From Candidatus Bathyarchaeum sp. (lineage in GTDB: Archaea; Thermoproteota; Bathyarchaeia; Bathyarchaeales; Bathyarchaeaceae), in NCBI GenBank assembly GCA_020344315.1, contig CP070820.1, forward strand, positions 653,325 through 702,598: a stretch of DNA of 49,274 nucleotides. Direction: 5' to 3'. The notes below the pieces were generated by a model. That model did no database searches. It saw nothing but the letters and a program-made list of their open reading frames with translations, and was not told the DNA's origin. Within the stretch, counting starts at the first letter, position 1. Every line of letters starts with the position of its first letter. The translations under genes were made by a program, and so were the position numbers. This document shows positions 33,190 through 41,221 of this stretch, piece after piece.

Positions 33190-34077
33190 TTAAAATAAAC
33201 GTTGAAGGTAGTCAAAGAAAGAGAAGTTATCTATATCACCGGTTAATAGGCAGCAGAAAGAGGCGTCATCTTTCCAGCTGCCATGCTCACTCCAATAGTT
33301 CACTGCTTCATTAACTGTTGGAAACCAGCCATTCAACTCTGTTCCATACTCCACAACATGTTTCAATGCATCGACATATTGTGGCTGTCCTATCCGGATG
33401 GGATGAAGATCAAACATAACCACGCCATGTTTTTCACTAGCCCTTCTGATGACACGCCGCAAGGTTTCTGCTATCTGGTGGCTACTGAAGCCCTGTATGT
33501 CAATCATTAAGTCGTCTGACCATCTGTTGAGGGGAATGCAGACGAAACTTGAATCGTGGTTGTCTATTTTAACTCGAAATGGAGAACTGCCCTCCCTATG
33601 TTTAGGATTGTAGCCGATTCCAATGTCCCAGAGAAAACCATGTTTCTCTACGAGTTTAGGCGTATCTTCTGCGTAGGTGTTGTAGGGTGCCCGAAATCCA
33701 TACACTGGAATACTAATTGCTCTGAAGGCGTCAAGAGCCTTCTCGATATCATCATCCTGTTGCTGTTCTGTCAGGTAAGAATAATTGAGGTGCTTGAAAC
33801 CGTGAACGGCAACCTCATGTCCACGGCTTAGAATTTCACGGGTTAACCCGGGGTCTTTTGCTGCAACAGATGCGACCATGGGGAAAGTGAATTTTGCCTT
33901 ATGGGGTTCAAGTGCATCAAACATATTTCTTAATAGGATGCTGAATGGAATAGAGTGGAATCGGAACATGCGGAGAGCCTGGCTCAGAATCTTTTTTCCT
34001 CGCCTATTTTTCAGGTATTTTATCCATGATACGCTTAACCGCACTTGAATCCCCTTCCAAAAAGGATTACAGAACAT
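33190..34077 (-). CDS. Polysaccharide deacetylase (NodB fold), apparently circularly permuted
   Basis: 295 residues. NodB motifs 2-5 occur in order: HGFKH with His92/His96 (metal), GFRAPYNTY (motif 3), FLWDIGI (motif 4), MFDLHP with His225 (motif 5). Motif 1 (TFDD-like, with the catalytic Asp) is not near the N-terminus. Instead the last 20 residues read CLLTGDIDNFSFFDYLQRL, a good match to a motif-1 strand (T-x-D-x-D). So strand 1 of the barrel seems to be at the C-terminus. A stop codon (TAA) lies six codons before the ATG, excluding a longer N-terminus. It probably removes N-acetyl groups from a surface glycan. It is followed by the acyltransferase gene, 25 bases on. Confidence 0.8.
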   Translation of the reverse strand: MFCNPFWKGIQVRLSVSWIKYLKNRRGKKILSQALRMFRFHSIPFSILLRNMFDALEPHKAKFTFPMVASVAAKDPGLTREILSRGHEVAVHGFKHLNYSYLTEQQQDDDIEKALDAFRAISIPVYGFRAPYNTYAEDTPKLVEKHGFLWDIGIGYNPKHREGSSPFRVKIDNHDSSFVCIPLNRWSDDLMIDIQGFSSHQIAETLRRVIRRASEKHGVVMFDLHPIRIGQPQYVDALKHVVEYGTELNGWFPTVNEAVNYWSEHGSWKDDASFCCLLTGDIDNFSFFDYLQRLF

Positions 34078-34302
34078 ATTCAGCGCGATTGTTTAAGATG
34101 TTTCCGGCAAAATTCACTTCGATACGTGATTGTTGAGAGTTCGCGATATTGATAGAATCCAGTAATCTGAAGTCATGGTTTTATATGAAAAACTAAAGTG
34201 TCGAATTCTATAACCGAAGCCTGTAAAACGTTACGCATTTAGAGGCATTACACGGTCAGCCAAAAATGAACTTTGGACAGTTAAAAACACTTTTAACGAT
34301 TA

Positions 34303-34322
34303 GCCTCAACTCATATTGAGGC
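34303..34322 (+). promoter_or_regulatory. 7-bp stem covering the ribosome site of the zinc-ribbon gene
   Basis: GCCTCAA (34303-34309) and TTGAGGC (34316-34322) flank a 6-base loop. The second arm contains GAGG, the ribosome site of the TTG start at 34329. If transcribed, the hairpin would hide the site; if the start of transcription lies inside it, it is a DNA palindrome at the promoter. The stretch 34078-34302 holds no other feature I can support. Confidence 0.4.
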
Positions 34323-34328
34323 CAGAAC

Positions 34329-34733
34329 TTGCCAGTATGCTCCGGATGCGGAACCGAGGTAACTAACCCGACTAAAATGTGGTCGATGGTTGGCAGACCC
34401 AGCAAAACCGGTGAACGGTTAAAGCTTACAATAGGAATCTTCACTTGCCCTCAATGTGAAAGAAGATTCCGGACCGTGATAGGAAAAGAGAAAGAGAGGG
34501 TAACTCTTAAAGGCATGATTAGGGAGATTAAAGGAATTGAGCAGGGGCTTGTGCAGACTTTGGGGGATTTAAGGGAAAAAATTAAGAATCTACAAAGCGA
34601 GAGAGCTGAACTTCTGGAACAGATAGAGAAACTCAAGAAAGCGGGAGAAAAGAAGGCTAACACTCTGAAGAAAGAGATAACCTCGCTTCGAGAAGAAGTA
34701 GAAGCTCTGAAGGAAATCCTAGTCGACATTTAA
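34329..34733 (+). CDS. Zinc-ribbon protein with long C-terminal coiled coil
   Basis: 134 residues. Residues 1-50 have CSGCG ... CPQCERRF, two CxxC pairs about 35 apart, a zinc ribbon. Residues ~60-134 form a continuous charged coiled coil (GIEQGLVQTLGDLREKIK ... ITSLREEVEALKEIL). TTG start with GAGG seven bases before. This architecture recurs in TACK archaea and may join nucleic-acid binding with oligomerisation, but no function is established to my knowledge. AT-rich promoter with TTAAAAA at 34281. Confidence 0.7.
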   Translation: MPVCSGCGTEVTNPTKMWSMVGRPSKTGERLKLTIGIFTCPQCERRFRTVIGKEKERVTLKGMIREIKGIEQGLVQTLGDLREKIKNLQSERAELLEQIEKLKKAGEKKANTLKKEITSLREEVEALKEILVDI

Positions 34734-34890
34734 TAGCCATCGCTAAAAGCATCTCAGCAGACAAACGGCATCTGATTACAGAAACAATAAGCTGGTGCGT
34801 TAACAGAATCTTTCAGTTTTTAAGAACTCTAGTGCTCAGTGAGATAAAAAGCAATATATTTCCCTGTATGTGTTAGAGTTGTGGATCAAA

Positions 34891-35151
34891 ATGAAGCCGG
34901 TAATCAAAAAGCCTACTGAAAATGAGAAGAAAGAAGCAGCGTGCTGGCCTATCTGGGAAAAAGAGAAATCTAAGTTTCCTTGGGAGTACAATGTGCAGGA
35001 GACATGCCTAATTCTGGAAGGAAAGGCTGTGGTTAGCACTCCTGAAGGGTCAGTGGAGTTTGAAGCAGGTGACTACGTCATATTTCCCGAAGGTCTTGTA
35101 TGCACATGGGAAATAAAACAGCCAATAAAAAAGCGTTACAAATTCGGTTAA
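34891..35151 (+). CDS. Small cupin protein (DUF861/cupin_3-like)
   Basis: 86 residues. EKEKSKFPWEYNVQETCLIL, EGKAVVSTPEGSVEFEAGDY and VIFPEGLVCTWEIKQPIKKRY give the double-stranded barrel of the cupin_3 group, which includes ureidoglycine aminohydrolase-like proteins and many uncharacterised short ones. The metal-binding His residues of classical cupins are mostly absent. The ATG at 34891 is preferred over an upstream GTG (34870). AATATATTT at 34853-34861 is a probable TATA element. Confidence 0.75.
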   Translation: MKPVIKKPTENEKKEAACWPIWEKEKSKFPWEYNVQETCLILEGKAVVSTPEGSVEFEAGDYVIFPEGLVCTWEIKQPIKKRYKFG

Positions 35152-35211
35152 ACGAAAACTGACATATTTAGTGAGATAGAAAATGCAGATTGGATAGGAA
35201 TATTATTCCAG

Positions 35212-35472
35212 CTATGAACGCTTTTTTTGTCGCTTGTCAATCAGGAGCCGTTTTTTTATGAGGTCCTTAACCTCTTCACGGAATTCATCATCCTTTTCCA
35301 GTTTAAGGAATTCGTTGTAGAGTTCTTCGAATCCGTTTGGAATTTCCAGTTTTAGGGTAATGAAAGGTTTTCCGATAGCCATCTCGAATTTTCTCTTAGC
35401 TTCTTCATATTCCGATTCTGGTTTTCTTTTTCTGGACAAAAGCCACTTTTTAACCAACTTTTTCACATCCAT
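35212..35472 (-). CDS. Small charged protein at the end of a transporter operon
   Basis: 86 residues, mostly Lys and Glu, predicted helical: MDVKKLVKKWLLSRKRKPES, EYEEAKRKFEMAIGKPFITL, then KDDEFREEVKDLIKKRLLID. It contains no membrane segment or known motif. The start overlaps the end of the transporter gene by ten bases, which makes it the third gene of that operon and suggests a cytoplasmic accessory. Confidence 0.55.
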   Translation of the reverse strand: MDVKKLVKKWLLSRKRKPESEYEEAKRKFEMAIGKPFITLKLEIPNGFEELYNEFLKLEKDDEFREEVKDLIKKRLLIDKRQKKRS

Positions 35473-36731
35473 AAATTAAACCTTACAATTAGATAAATGC
35501 TGGCGAAGCCTAATTGAACAACAGACATGATTATACCTACTTTCGTGAACTCGCCGAAACTTAGAGTGAGCCCTTCACGTTTGAGGGCGCCTATCGCCAT
35601 AATGGCTACAGTACCACTGAGGGGTGTTGTAGCGCCTCCCAGATTACTTCCAAGGACTAGCGCAGACCACAATGCTGGATTTGTACCGAAAACTCCGCTG
35701 ATCATTGGGGTAAATGTTAGGGCAACTGCCATGTTACTTACTATTGCACTGGTGAGGCCACTAAACCATAGAGTCGTCATACTTGCCGCCAAGGTGCTTC
35801 CTCCGAGAGTTTGGAATAGTTGCGTTGATATTTCGGTCAGGATTTGTGTGCTCTCTAGACCGCGAACAACAACCATAAAGCCTGCTATAAAGAAGACCGT
35901 CTCCCAATCTAGTTTCTTGAAGATCTCTGCCGGATCAAAACTGCTCAGAGCCAAGGCAAGAATGGCACAGCCCAAAGCTACAGCTTCTGGTCCAACACCA
36001 AGGTTCTCCAGCGTCAAAAAAAGTCCTACTAGAAGGGCGAGGATTAGGATGGAACGGTAAAAGATTTTCTTGTCTTCTATGCTCTCCCATGGATTATATT
36101 CAGGCAGTTCCTTTTTTTCTCCGAGCCTTGACTTGAAAAGCATATACAAAATGAGTATGGTTATTACCCATAGGGCAATTTCACCAATGGCTAAGTAGCT
36201 GATGAACTCTGTAAAACTTATTCCTGCTTCAACTCCGATTATCATGTTAGCCACCGAGCCTATCAGAGTGCTTGTTCCCCCCAGATTTATCATCATCATA
36301 GCAGAAATGAAGTAAGGCACCGGGTCGTAACGTAACAGCTTAGTTATCGTCGCCATGGCAGCGGCTATAAGAAGCATCGCCATCGGGTCACTGAGAAACA
36401 ATGAAACAATTGCAGACACCACGCAGATAAAGACGAAGAGCCTACCCGGATTTCCCCTAGAAAGTTTAACAGCATACAGGGCTCCGAAACGAAAGAGTCC
36501 ACTCCGCCTCGCCACCTCCACAACTATCATTACACCCAGTAGCAAGCCAAGTAGTCGAAAGTCAATGAAACTTACAGCTTCTCCATATTCGAACACATTG
36601 TAGAGGAGACCGAACAGAACGGTTAGCAAAGCTCCAATCATTGCACCGACTGACAAGGGAACGATTTCGGTGGCTGAAAGGAGAATGGTCAGGAGATAGA
36701 TGAGAAGAAAGAGTATTTGAATCTGATCCAT
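35463..36731 (-). CDS. ArsB/NhaD-type ion transporter
   Basis: 422 residues with 10-12 membrane helices. Half-repeats typical of the ion-transporter superfamily: FLSDPMAMLLIAAAMATITK, NLGGTSTLIGSVANMIIG in the first half and VSNMAVALTFTPMI, LGSNLGGATTPLSGTVAIMA in the second. Such proteins exchange Na+/H+ or extrude arsenite, or carry dicarboxylates. The GGT/A-ST-IGS-N signature fits ArsB/NhaD. The exact ion is open. It lies between a four-helix membrane protein (upstream, one base apart) and the small charged protein. Confidence 0.88.
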   Translation of the reverse strand: MDQIQILFLLIYLLTILLSATEIVPLSVGAMIGALLTVLFGLLYNVFEYGEAVSFIDFRLLGLLLGVMIVVEVARRSGLFRFGALYAVKLSRGNPGRLFVFICVVSAIVSLFLSDPMAMLLIAAAMATITKLLRYDPVPYFISAMMMINLGGTSTLIGSVANMIIGVEAGISFTEFISYLAIGEIALWVITILILYMLFKSRLGEKKELPEYNPWESIEDKKIFYRSILILALLVGLFLTLENLGVGPEAVALGCAILALALSSFDPAEIFKKLDWETVFFIAGFMVVVRGLESTQILTEISTQLFQTLGGSTLAASMTTLWFSGLTSAIVSNMAVALTFTPMISGVFGTNPALWSALVLGSNLGGATTPLSGTVAIMAIGALKREGLTLSFGEFTKVGIIMSVVQLGFASIYLIVRFNLWM

Positions 36732-36732
36732 T

Positions 36733-37290
36733 TTACTCCCTGTTCTTCCTTCGCTCAGCCATTCTAGCGAGACTGTCTGCTACAGATTCGGTTTTTCGTT
36801 CGACTATACGATAGAGGATTCGCCCAATATCATAAATTAGGACGAGAATTATTCCAAGAGCAACATATATGGTAATGTTTGACAACAAGCCTTTGACACT
36901 CGGCTCCAAAGTATCCAGTAGAGGCTGAAGAGCTGTTGTCACCAGAATAATTGCTATGATGTATATGGCCTCTCTCGCAGCTCTCTTCGGAGACCTTTCT
37001 TCCTTAATCCCTAGTCGCCTAACGAAGACATCTGTCAAAATGTCGCTCAGCACCAGAGCATCTGCCAATGCCCGTATCATAAAGATAGCTGTGAAAATCA
37101 GCGCAATAGTTCCTATTAGCGTGCCAGCGTTTACATTAATACCTGGAAGGGTTATTTCATCTATCGTGCCCGGAACAAAGGTATTGATTAAAAAGAAGAT
37201 AGCTGCCATGAACAGACTCATCGTTAATCGAGGAAATCTGTGCCGAACCTCCTCACCAATAGGCTTCCTTACCATTCGTCTATTCTCCAA
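36733..37290 (-). CDS. Four-helix membrane protein in transporter operon
   Basis: 185 residues. Hydrophobic segments LTMSLFMAAIFFLINTFV, NAGTLIGTIALIFTAIFMI, EAIYIIAIILVTTALQPLL and NITIYVALGIILVLIYDIG, with a basic cytoplasmic loop RRLGIKEERSPKRAA and a charged tail. I do not recognise a family. As it precedes the ArsB/NhaD-type gene by one base, it is probably an accessory or regulatory subunit. Confidence 0.65.
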   Translation of the reverse strand: MENRRMVRKPIGEEVRHRFPRLTMSLFMAAIFFLINTFVPGTIDEITLPGINVNAGTLIGTIALIFTAIFMIRALADALVLSDILTDVFVRRLGIKEERSPKRAAREAIYIIAIILVTTALQPLLDTLEPSVKGLLSNITIYVALGIILVLIYDIGRILYRIVERKTESVADSLARMAERRKNRE

Positions 37291-37576
37291 TAACTTCGCC
37301 GTATGTTTTAACGCTCCATGAATATTAACGCTACGATATCATCCAAACGTATTATCCAAAAACCCTCAGCAAAAATCTTAAAAATTGAATGTTAATTTTA
37401 TGTGCCTCTTTGTCAACACGAAAATTTCAAGAATTTTGGACCAAAAAAGAGAGCTCTTAATAGAGATGAATTACAAAAATGGCGGCGGATAATCCCCAGC
37501 TTTTCTTGATAAGAGTATGCTTGTTTAACATCGCCTAAATAGCCTATCAGGTGTTCTTGCCAACCCAACTTTAGGT

Positions 37577-38677
37577 TTACCACACTATCGCATAGTAGAC
37601 TATTAGTTTACCTAGATAATAATCGCCAACAGATATGGAGACGATTTGGTCATTTTGAGGTTCTATGAACATTATACCGGTTTCTATAACATCGAAACAA
37701 ATAATCGCATGTGCAGTATCATCAGCAAACGCCATGTAAACAAAACCAACTCTATAGCCTTGGTAAAAGGCATTTGCTTCGAAGTCTGCAGCAAAATTGA
37801 AACATGTATAATCTTGGGTGTATGTATTCTGATCAGTTGTGTCTGACGCGATAAACTCAATTGCTTCTGCGTAAGTTGGATCCCTTATGGTATAGCCTAC
37901 TCCCGCACTATCGTCTAATCCTTGAGTGTACCCTTCATCATACCCGAGCAGGTAGCCTACAGCTTCACCCGCGGCATAACCTGTGTCATAACTCAGAAGT
38001 ACTTCAGCTTCCAGTGTTGCAATTTCTGCTTCTAAGGTTGAAACTTGAGACTCTAGGGCGGTTTTGTCATTTTCTAGGGTAGTTACTTCGGATTGGAGAC
38101 TGGAAACCTGAGATTCCAGAGCGGTTTTTTCGTTTTCTAGAGTAGTTTTGTCGTTTTCTAGTGTCGTTACTTCGGATTGGAGACTGGAAACCTGAGACTC
38201 TAGCGAAGATTTTTCATTGCTTAGTGTCGTTACCTCGGATTGCAAATCGGAAACCTGAAACTCTAGGTTAGTCTTATCATCTTCCAATGAGGCTTTCTCA
38301 GATTGCAGATTTACAACCTGAGATTCCAGAGTGGTCTTTTCATTGGTTAGTGATGTTTTTTCGGATTGGAGACTGGAAACCTGAGACTCCAGAGCGGTTT
38401 TATCGTTTTCTAGGGTAGTTACTTCGGATTGTAAACCTGAAACCTGTGATTCCAGCGCAATCTTGGAGTTATTTATTGAAGTAACTTCGGATTGAAGGCT
38501 CAACACTTGGGTCTCAAGGGAAAGGTTCTCGTTTTCTAACGAAGTTACTTCTGATTGGAGACCTGAAATGGTTGTTTGCAAGTCATTGATCTGTAGGTTC
38601 AAAAAAACAGTTGCAGAAATCGCTATAGCTGATACAACTACAACTGCAAGAATTAAAACCCTGTTTGTATTAGACAA
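37577..38677 (-). CDS. Membrane-anchored coiled-coil stalk protein with a C-terminal Cys/His domain
   Basis: 366 residues. An N-terminal helix (VLILAVVVVSAIAISATVFL) anchors it. Residues 28-228 are a coiled coil of 21-residue repeats (LESQVSSLQSEVTTLEN type). A Gly/Tyr stretch GYAAGEAVGYLLGYDEGY follows. The last ~110 residues form a globular domain with Cys292 in DYTCFNFAADFEANA, His323 in DTAHAIICFDV and Glu339 in GIMFIEPQND, the order of a transglutaminase/papain-like cysteine hydrolase or a degenerate binding version. The domain would stand away from the membrane on a long stalk, outside the cell. Catalysis is an inference. AT-rich gene-free DNA (37291-37576) follows its stop. Confidence 0.75.
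   Translation of the reverse strand: MSNTNRVLILAVVVVSAIAISATVFLNLQINDLQTTISGLQSEVTSLENENLSLETQVLSLQSEVTSINNSKIALESQVSGLQSEVTTLENDKTALESQVSSLQSEKTSLTNEKTTLESQVVNLQSEKASLEDDKTNLEFQVSDLQSEVTTLSNEKSSLESQVSSLQSEVTTLENDKTTLENEKTALESQVSSLQSEVTTLENDKTALESQVSTLEAEIATLEAEVLLSYDTGYAAGEAVGYLLGYDEGYTQGLDDSAGVGYTIRDPTYAEAIEFIASDTTDQNTYTQDYTCFNFAADFEANAFYQGYRVGFVYMAFADDTAHAIICFDVIETGIMFIEPQNDQIVSISVGDYYLGKLIVYYAIVW
37994..38518 (-). repeat. Tandem 63-bp repeats encoding 21-residue coiled-coil units
   Basis: About eight units beginning L-E-(S/T/F)-Q-V with spacing of 21 residues (three heptads), at residues 54, 75, 96, 117, 138, 159, 187 and 208. One unit is extended by a single heptad (LENEKTA), showing growth or loss in heptad steps. 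Several units are nearly identical in DNA, so the array is probably unstable in length and prone to assembly error. Confidence 0.85.
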
Positions 38678-38836
38678 AATTCACCACTCCCTCGGATTGT
38701 TTTCGTGTAATCACAATTTAAATTATGTTGTTTTTCACTCTATATTTCACAGTGAAGTGTTCTATACTGTAGAATAAACCTTGAAGAAAGCACTATTAAC
38801 GCGCAATCAAATGAGCAACTCGACAACTAGTATTCT

Positions 38837-40039
38837 CTAAGGCTTTTTATCTGGAACCAATTCTTTCAACTTTTCCTCTGGCGCGCCCAGACAATAGAGG
38901 ATTCCAGCAAGGTTCTCCTTAGTTATGACACCAGCAGCCACTTTCTGAAGAACTTCCTTAGGATAAAGGGCAATTCCTAATCCTGAGTTCTGGAGCATAA
39001 ACCTGTCATTCGCCCCATCACCCACCGCAACTACCTGCTCCATCAAGAGATTTTCCTTCCCAGCTATCTCCCGCATCAACTCAGCCTTTCGCTCCGCATC
39101 AATTATAGGTTCCACCAGTTCGCCAGTCAGTTTCCCATCTTCGATTACAAGTTTGTTGGCATAAACGTAGTCAATACCTAGTTTTTCCTTGATCTTTCCA
39201 ACAAATTGAGTGAAGCCTCCCGAAATCAGAGCAATTTTATAGCCTAGGGCTTTCAGGGCAGTTATCAGTTCCTCCGCTCCTGGGGTTATATCTAAGTTTT
39301 CAACTATAGATTCGAGGACGCTGGCATCTAAGCCCTTGAGAAGTCGTACTCTTTCCTTGAGGGCTTGTTTAAATTCGATCTCTCCATTCATGGCTCTTGA
39401 GGTGATTTCGCTGACTTTTCCGCCGACTCCAGCAGCCTTTGCCAGCTCGTCGATCATCTCAGCGTCAATTAATGTGCCGTCTACGTCAAAGACTATCAAC
39501 CGTTTAGGTCTTCGGAAAACTGTGTCCTTCTGAAATACGACGTCCTGTCCAACCTCTTTGCATGCTCTGTTCAAGGCTTCTTTGAAGTCTTCGAGGGGAA
39601 TTATTATGTCGTTGATATCTATGAGTATCTCCATGGCGTTCAATTCTCCATAGGCGATCATCCGTATCCGTTCTATGTTTGCGTTGTTTTGAGAAAGAAA
39701 ACTTGAAACTTTTGCCACTATGCCTGGCCTGTCCTTTCCAAGGGTTGTTAAGAGCACGAGTTTCTTGCCGCTCTTTCGTCGTCCGGCTTCAATTGAGTCT
39801 ATGCTGACTTCGAGGCCAATCTTCTTTCCGAGGTCTAGAAGCTGATTTTTGAGGGCTACAAGGGGTATTGAGATGGAGCAGCAATCCAATATTATAAAGA
39901 TGGCGAAGAGCCCTCTCATACTGAATGCCTCGATGTCGACGATGTTACCGTTTACTTTGGCTATCATTTCGGTTATCTCAGCTGTCAAACCGGGCTTGTC
40001 CTTTCCAGTAGCGGTAATTACAACGAAGGGCATAGACAT
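38837..40039 (-). CDS. serB: Phosphoserine phosphatase with two ACT domains
   Basis: The last step of serine synthesis. ACT domain 1 (ITATGKDKPGLTAEITEMIA) and ACT domain 2 (TTLGKDRPGIVAKVSSFLSQ) fill residues 5-165 and probably bind serine for feedback control. The HAD domain has the nucleophile Asp185 and Asp187 in VFDVDGTLIDA, ALISGGFTQF, and GDGANDRFML. 400 residues is the length of the two-ACT form. It lies downstream of the Na+/Ca2+ exchanger gene, 144 bases apart, in line with the pgk-gap cluster that makes its precursor 3-phosphoglycerate. Confidence 0.94.
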   Translation of the reverse strand: MSMPFVVITATGKDKPGLTAEITEMIAKVNGNIVDIEAFSMRGLFAIFIILDCCSISIPLVALKNQLLDLGKKIGLEVSIDSIEAGRRKSGKKLVLLTTLGKDRPGIVAKVSSFLSQNNANIERIRMIAYGELNAMEILIDINDIIIPLEDFKEALNRACKEVGQDVVFQKDTVFRRPKRLIVFDVDGTLIDAEMIDELAKAAGVGGKVSEITSRAMNGEIEFKQALKERVRLLKGLDASVLESIVENLDITPGAEELITALKALGYKIALISGGFTQFVGKIKEKLGIDYVYANKLVIEDGKLTGELVEPIIDAERKAELMREIAGKENLLMEQVVAVGDGANDRFMLQNSGLGIALYPKEVLQKVAAGVITKENLAGILYCLGAPEEKLKELVPDKKP

Positions 40040-40183
40040 GTCAACATTTCTCCTCGGAATAACATCGTTTCAAACAGCATTCTTCATTTCAAACTAGCGA
40101 ATAGGTTCGCTCGTGCGTTGGTATATATAACTTTTGGCGATAGGATCAGGTCTTTGTAGTCCGTAAATTAGCAATAGTTGGTT

Positions 40184-41128
40184 TCAAAGTGGTTGGATTA
40201 GTGCTTGAAATAGAATGTATGTTATTATCAAGATTATGCCGCCGACCTTTGAGATGCCGCCTCTTGTGAGAAAACGCCAGAAAATGACTGTAGTTATCAG
40301 CAAAAATGGGAGAATTTCTGTGAAGATCATTATGTTAACTGCGAAGGGGGAAGTGAGAAGGACCAGTCCTAAGACGAGAGTTAGATTCGTTAGGTTAGAG
40401 CCAATGATGTCCCCGATTGCTAGATGAACATGTCCTCGTCGAACAGCTGTAAGATCCAGAGTTAGTTCTGGAAGAGACGTACCTATAGCAACAACTTTTG
40501 CTCCAATCAGGATCGGTGGAGCACCGAAAATAAGTGCAATTTCGATTCCGGATGAAACAACGAGACGAGCAGATATAATAACAGCCACTAAGCCGAGAAT
40601 TAACAAAACTATAACCTTTATTTTGTTTGCTTTTTCAGGAGTCACGGAACCGTTGGCGGCAACTGCGGGTGTCCTCTTTTTTGCCATCAAATAGATATTC
40701 ACCACAAAAGTTCCCAGAAGAAGAATGCCGACTAGGGGGCTTGCTACATTGAAAATTACGAGAAGAAGGGGGATAAGAGATGTGATGAAGAGGATGTCGG
40801 TGAGGTCTAAAAGAAGGTCTGTGCAGCATGTTTTGAGGTAACCTAACACTCCAAGTATGCCCAGAACTGCTCCTATGTTAAAGACGTTTGAACCAAGAAT
40901 ATCTCCTATGCCTATTCCGGGTTCCCCTTGAAGAATAGAGAAGAGGGCTACAATTATTTCCGGTGTCGAGGTTAAAACTGCGAGAATTATAAATCCTGCA
41001 GACATCTCGCTTAAGCCCGTGAGCTCGATCAGCTTTTCTACAGCCCGTATAGTGTAATGGCTAGCCCCAGCCAAAACAACTAAAGAGACAGCGAGAATCA
41101 AGATTTGAACTACGAGGCCCTCAATCAC
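40184..41128 (-). CDS. Sodium/calcium exchanger family (CaCA) membrane protein
   Basis: 314 residues with about ten helices in two inverted halves. Alpha-repeat 1: AVLTSTPEIIVALFSI and IGDILGSNVFNIGAVLGI; alpha-repeat 2: VAIGTSLPELTLDLTAVRRG and AIGDIIGSNLTNLTLVLG. The acidic residues in these repeats coordinate Ca2+ and Na+. It exchanges Na+ (or H+) for Ca2+ across the membrane. 'Archaeal' members of the same size are known from crystal structures. In this position it is probably independent of the glycolytic genes. Confidence 0.92.
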   Translation of the reverse strand: MIEGLVVQILILAVSLVVLAGASHYTIRAVEKLIELTGLSEMSAGFIILAVLTSTPEIIVALFSILQGEPGIGIGDILGSNVFNIGAVLGILGVLGYLKTCCTDLLLDLTDILFITSLIPLLLVIFNVASPLVGILLLGTFVVNIYLMAKKRTPAVAANGSVTPEKANKIKVIVLLILGLVAVIISARLVVSSGIEIALIFGAPPILIGAKVVAIGTSLPELTLDLTAVRRGHVHLAIGDIIGSNLTNLTLVLGLVLLTSPFAVNIMIFTEILPFLLITTVIFWRFLTRGGISKVGGIILIITYILFQALIQPL

Positions 41129-41221
41129 TTAGACAAACCCGACGTATTCTGTTAATTAGGGTTAGATATGCTTTGCTAAAACTGCTGAATTGGAACAAAC
41201 GTTCCCAAAAAAGGTGGGAGA

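Noticed and set aside
37479-37538. Nineteen-codon frame beginning MAADNPQLFL in the gene-free stretch
   Set aside because: No ribosome site, no promoter placed for it and no recognisable feature.
37861-38082. Open frames opposite the coiled-coil repeats
   Set aside because: They arise from the periodic codons of the repeats on the other strand and have no ribosome site or recognisable product.
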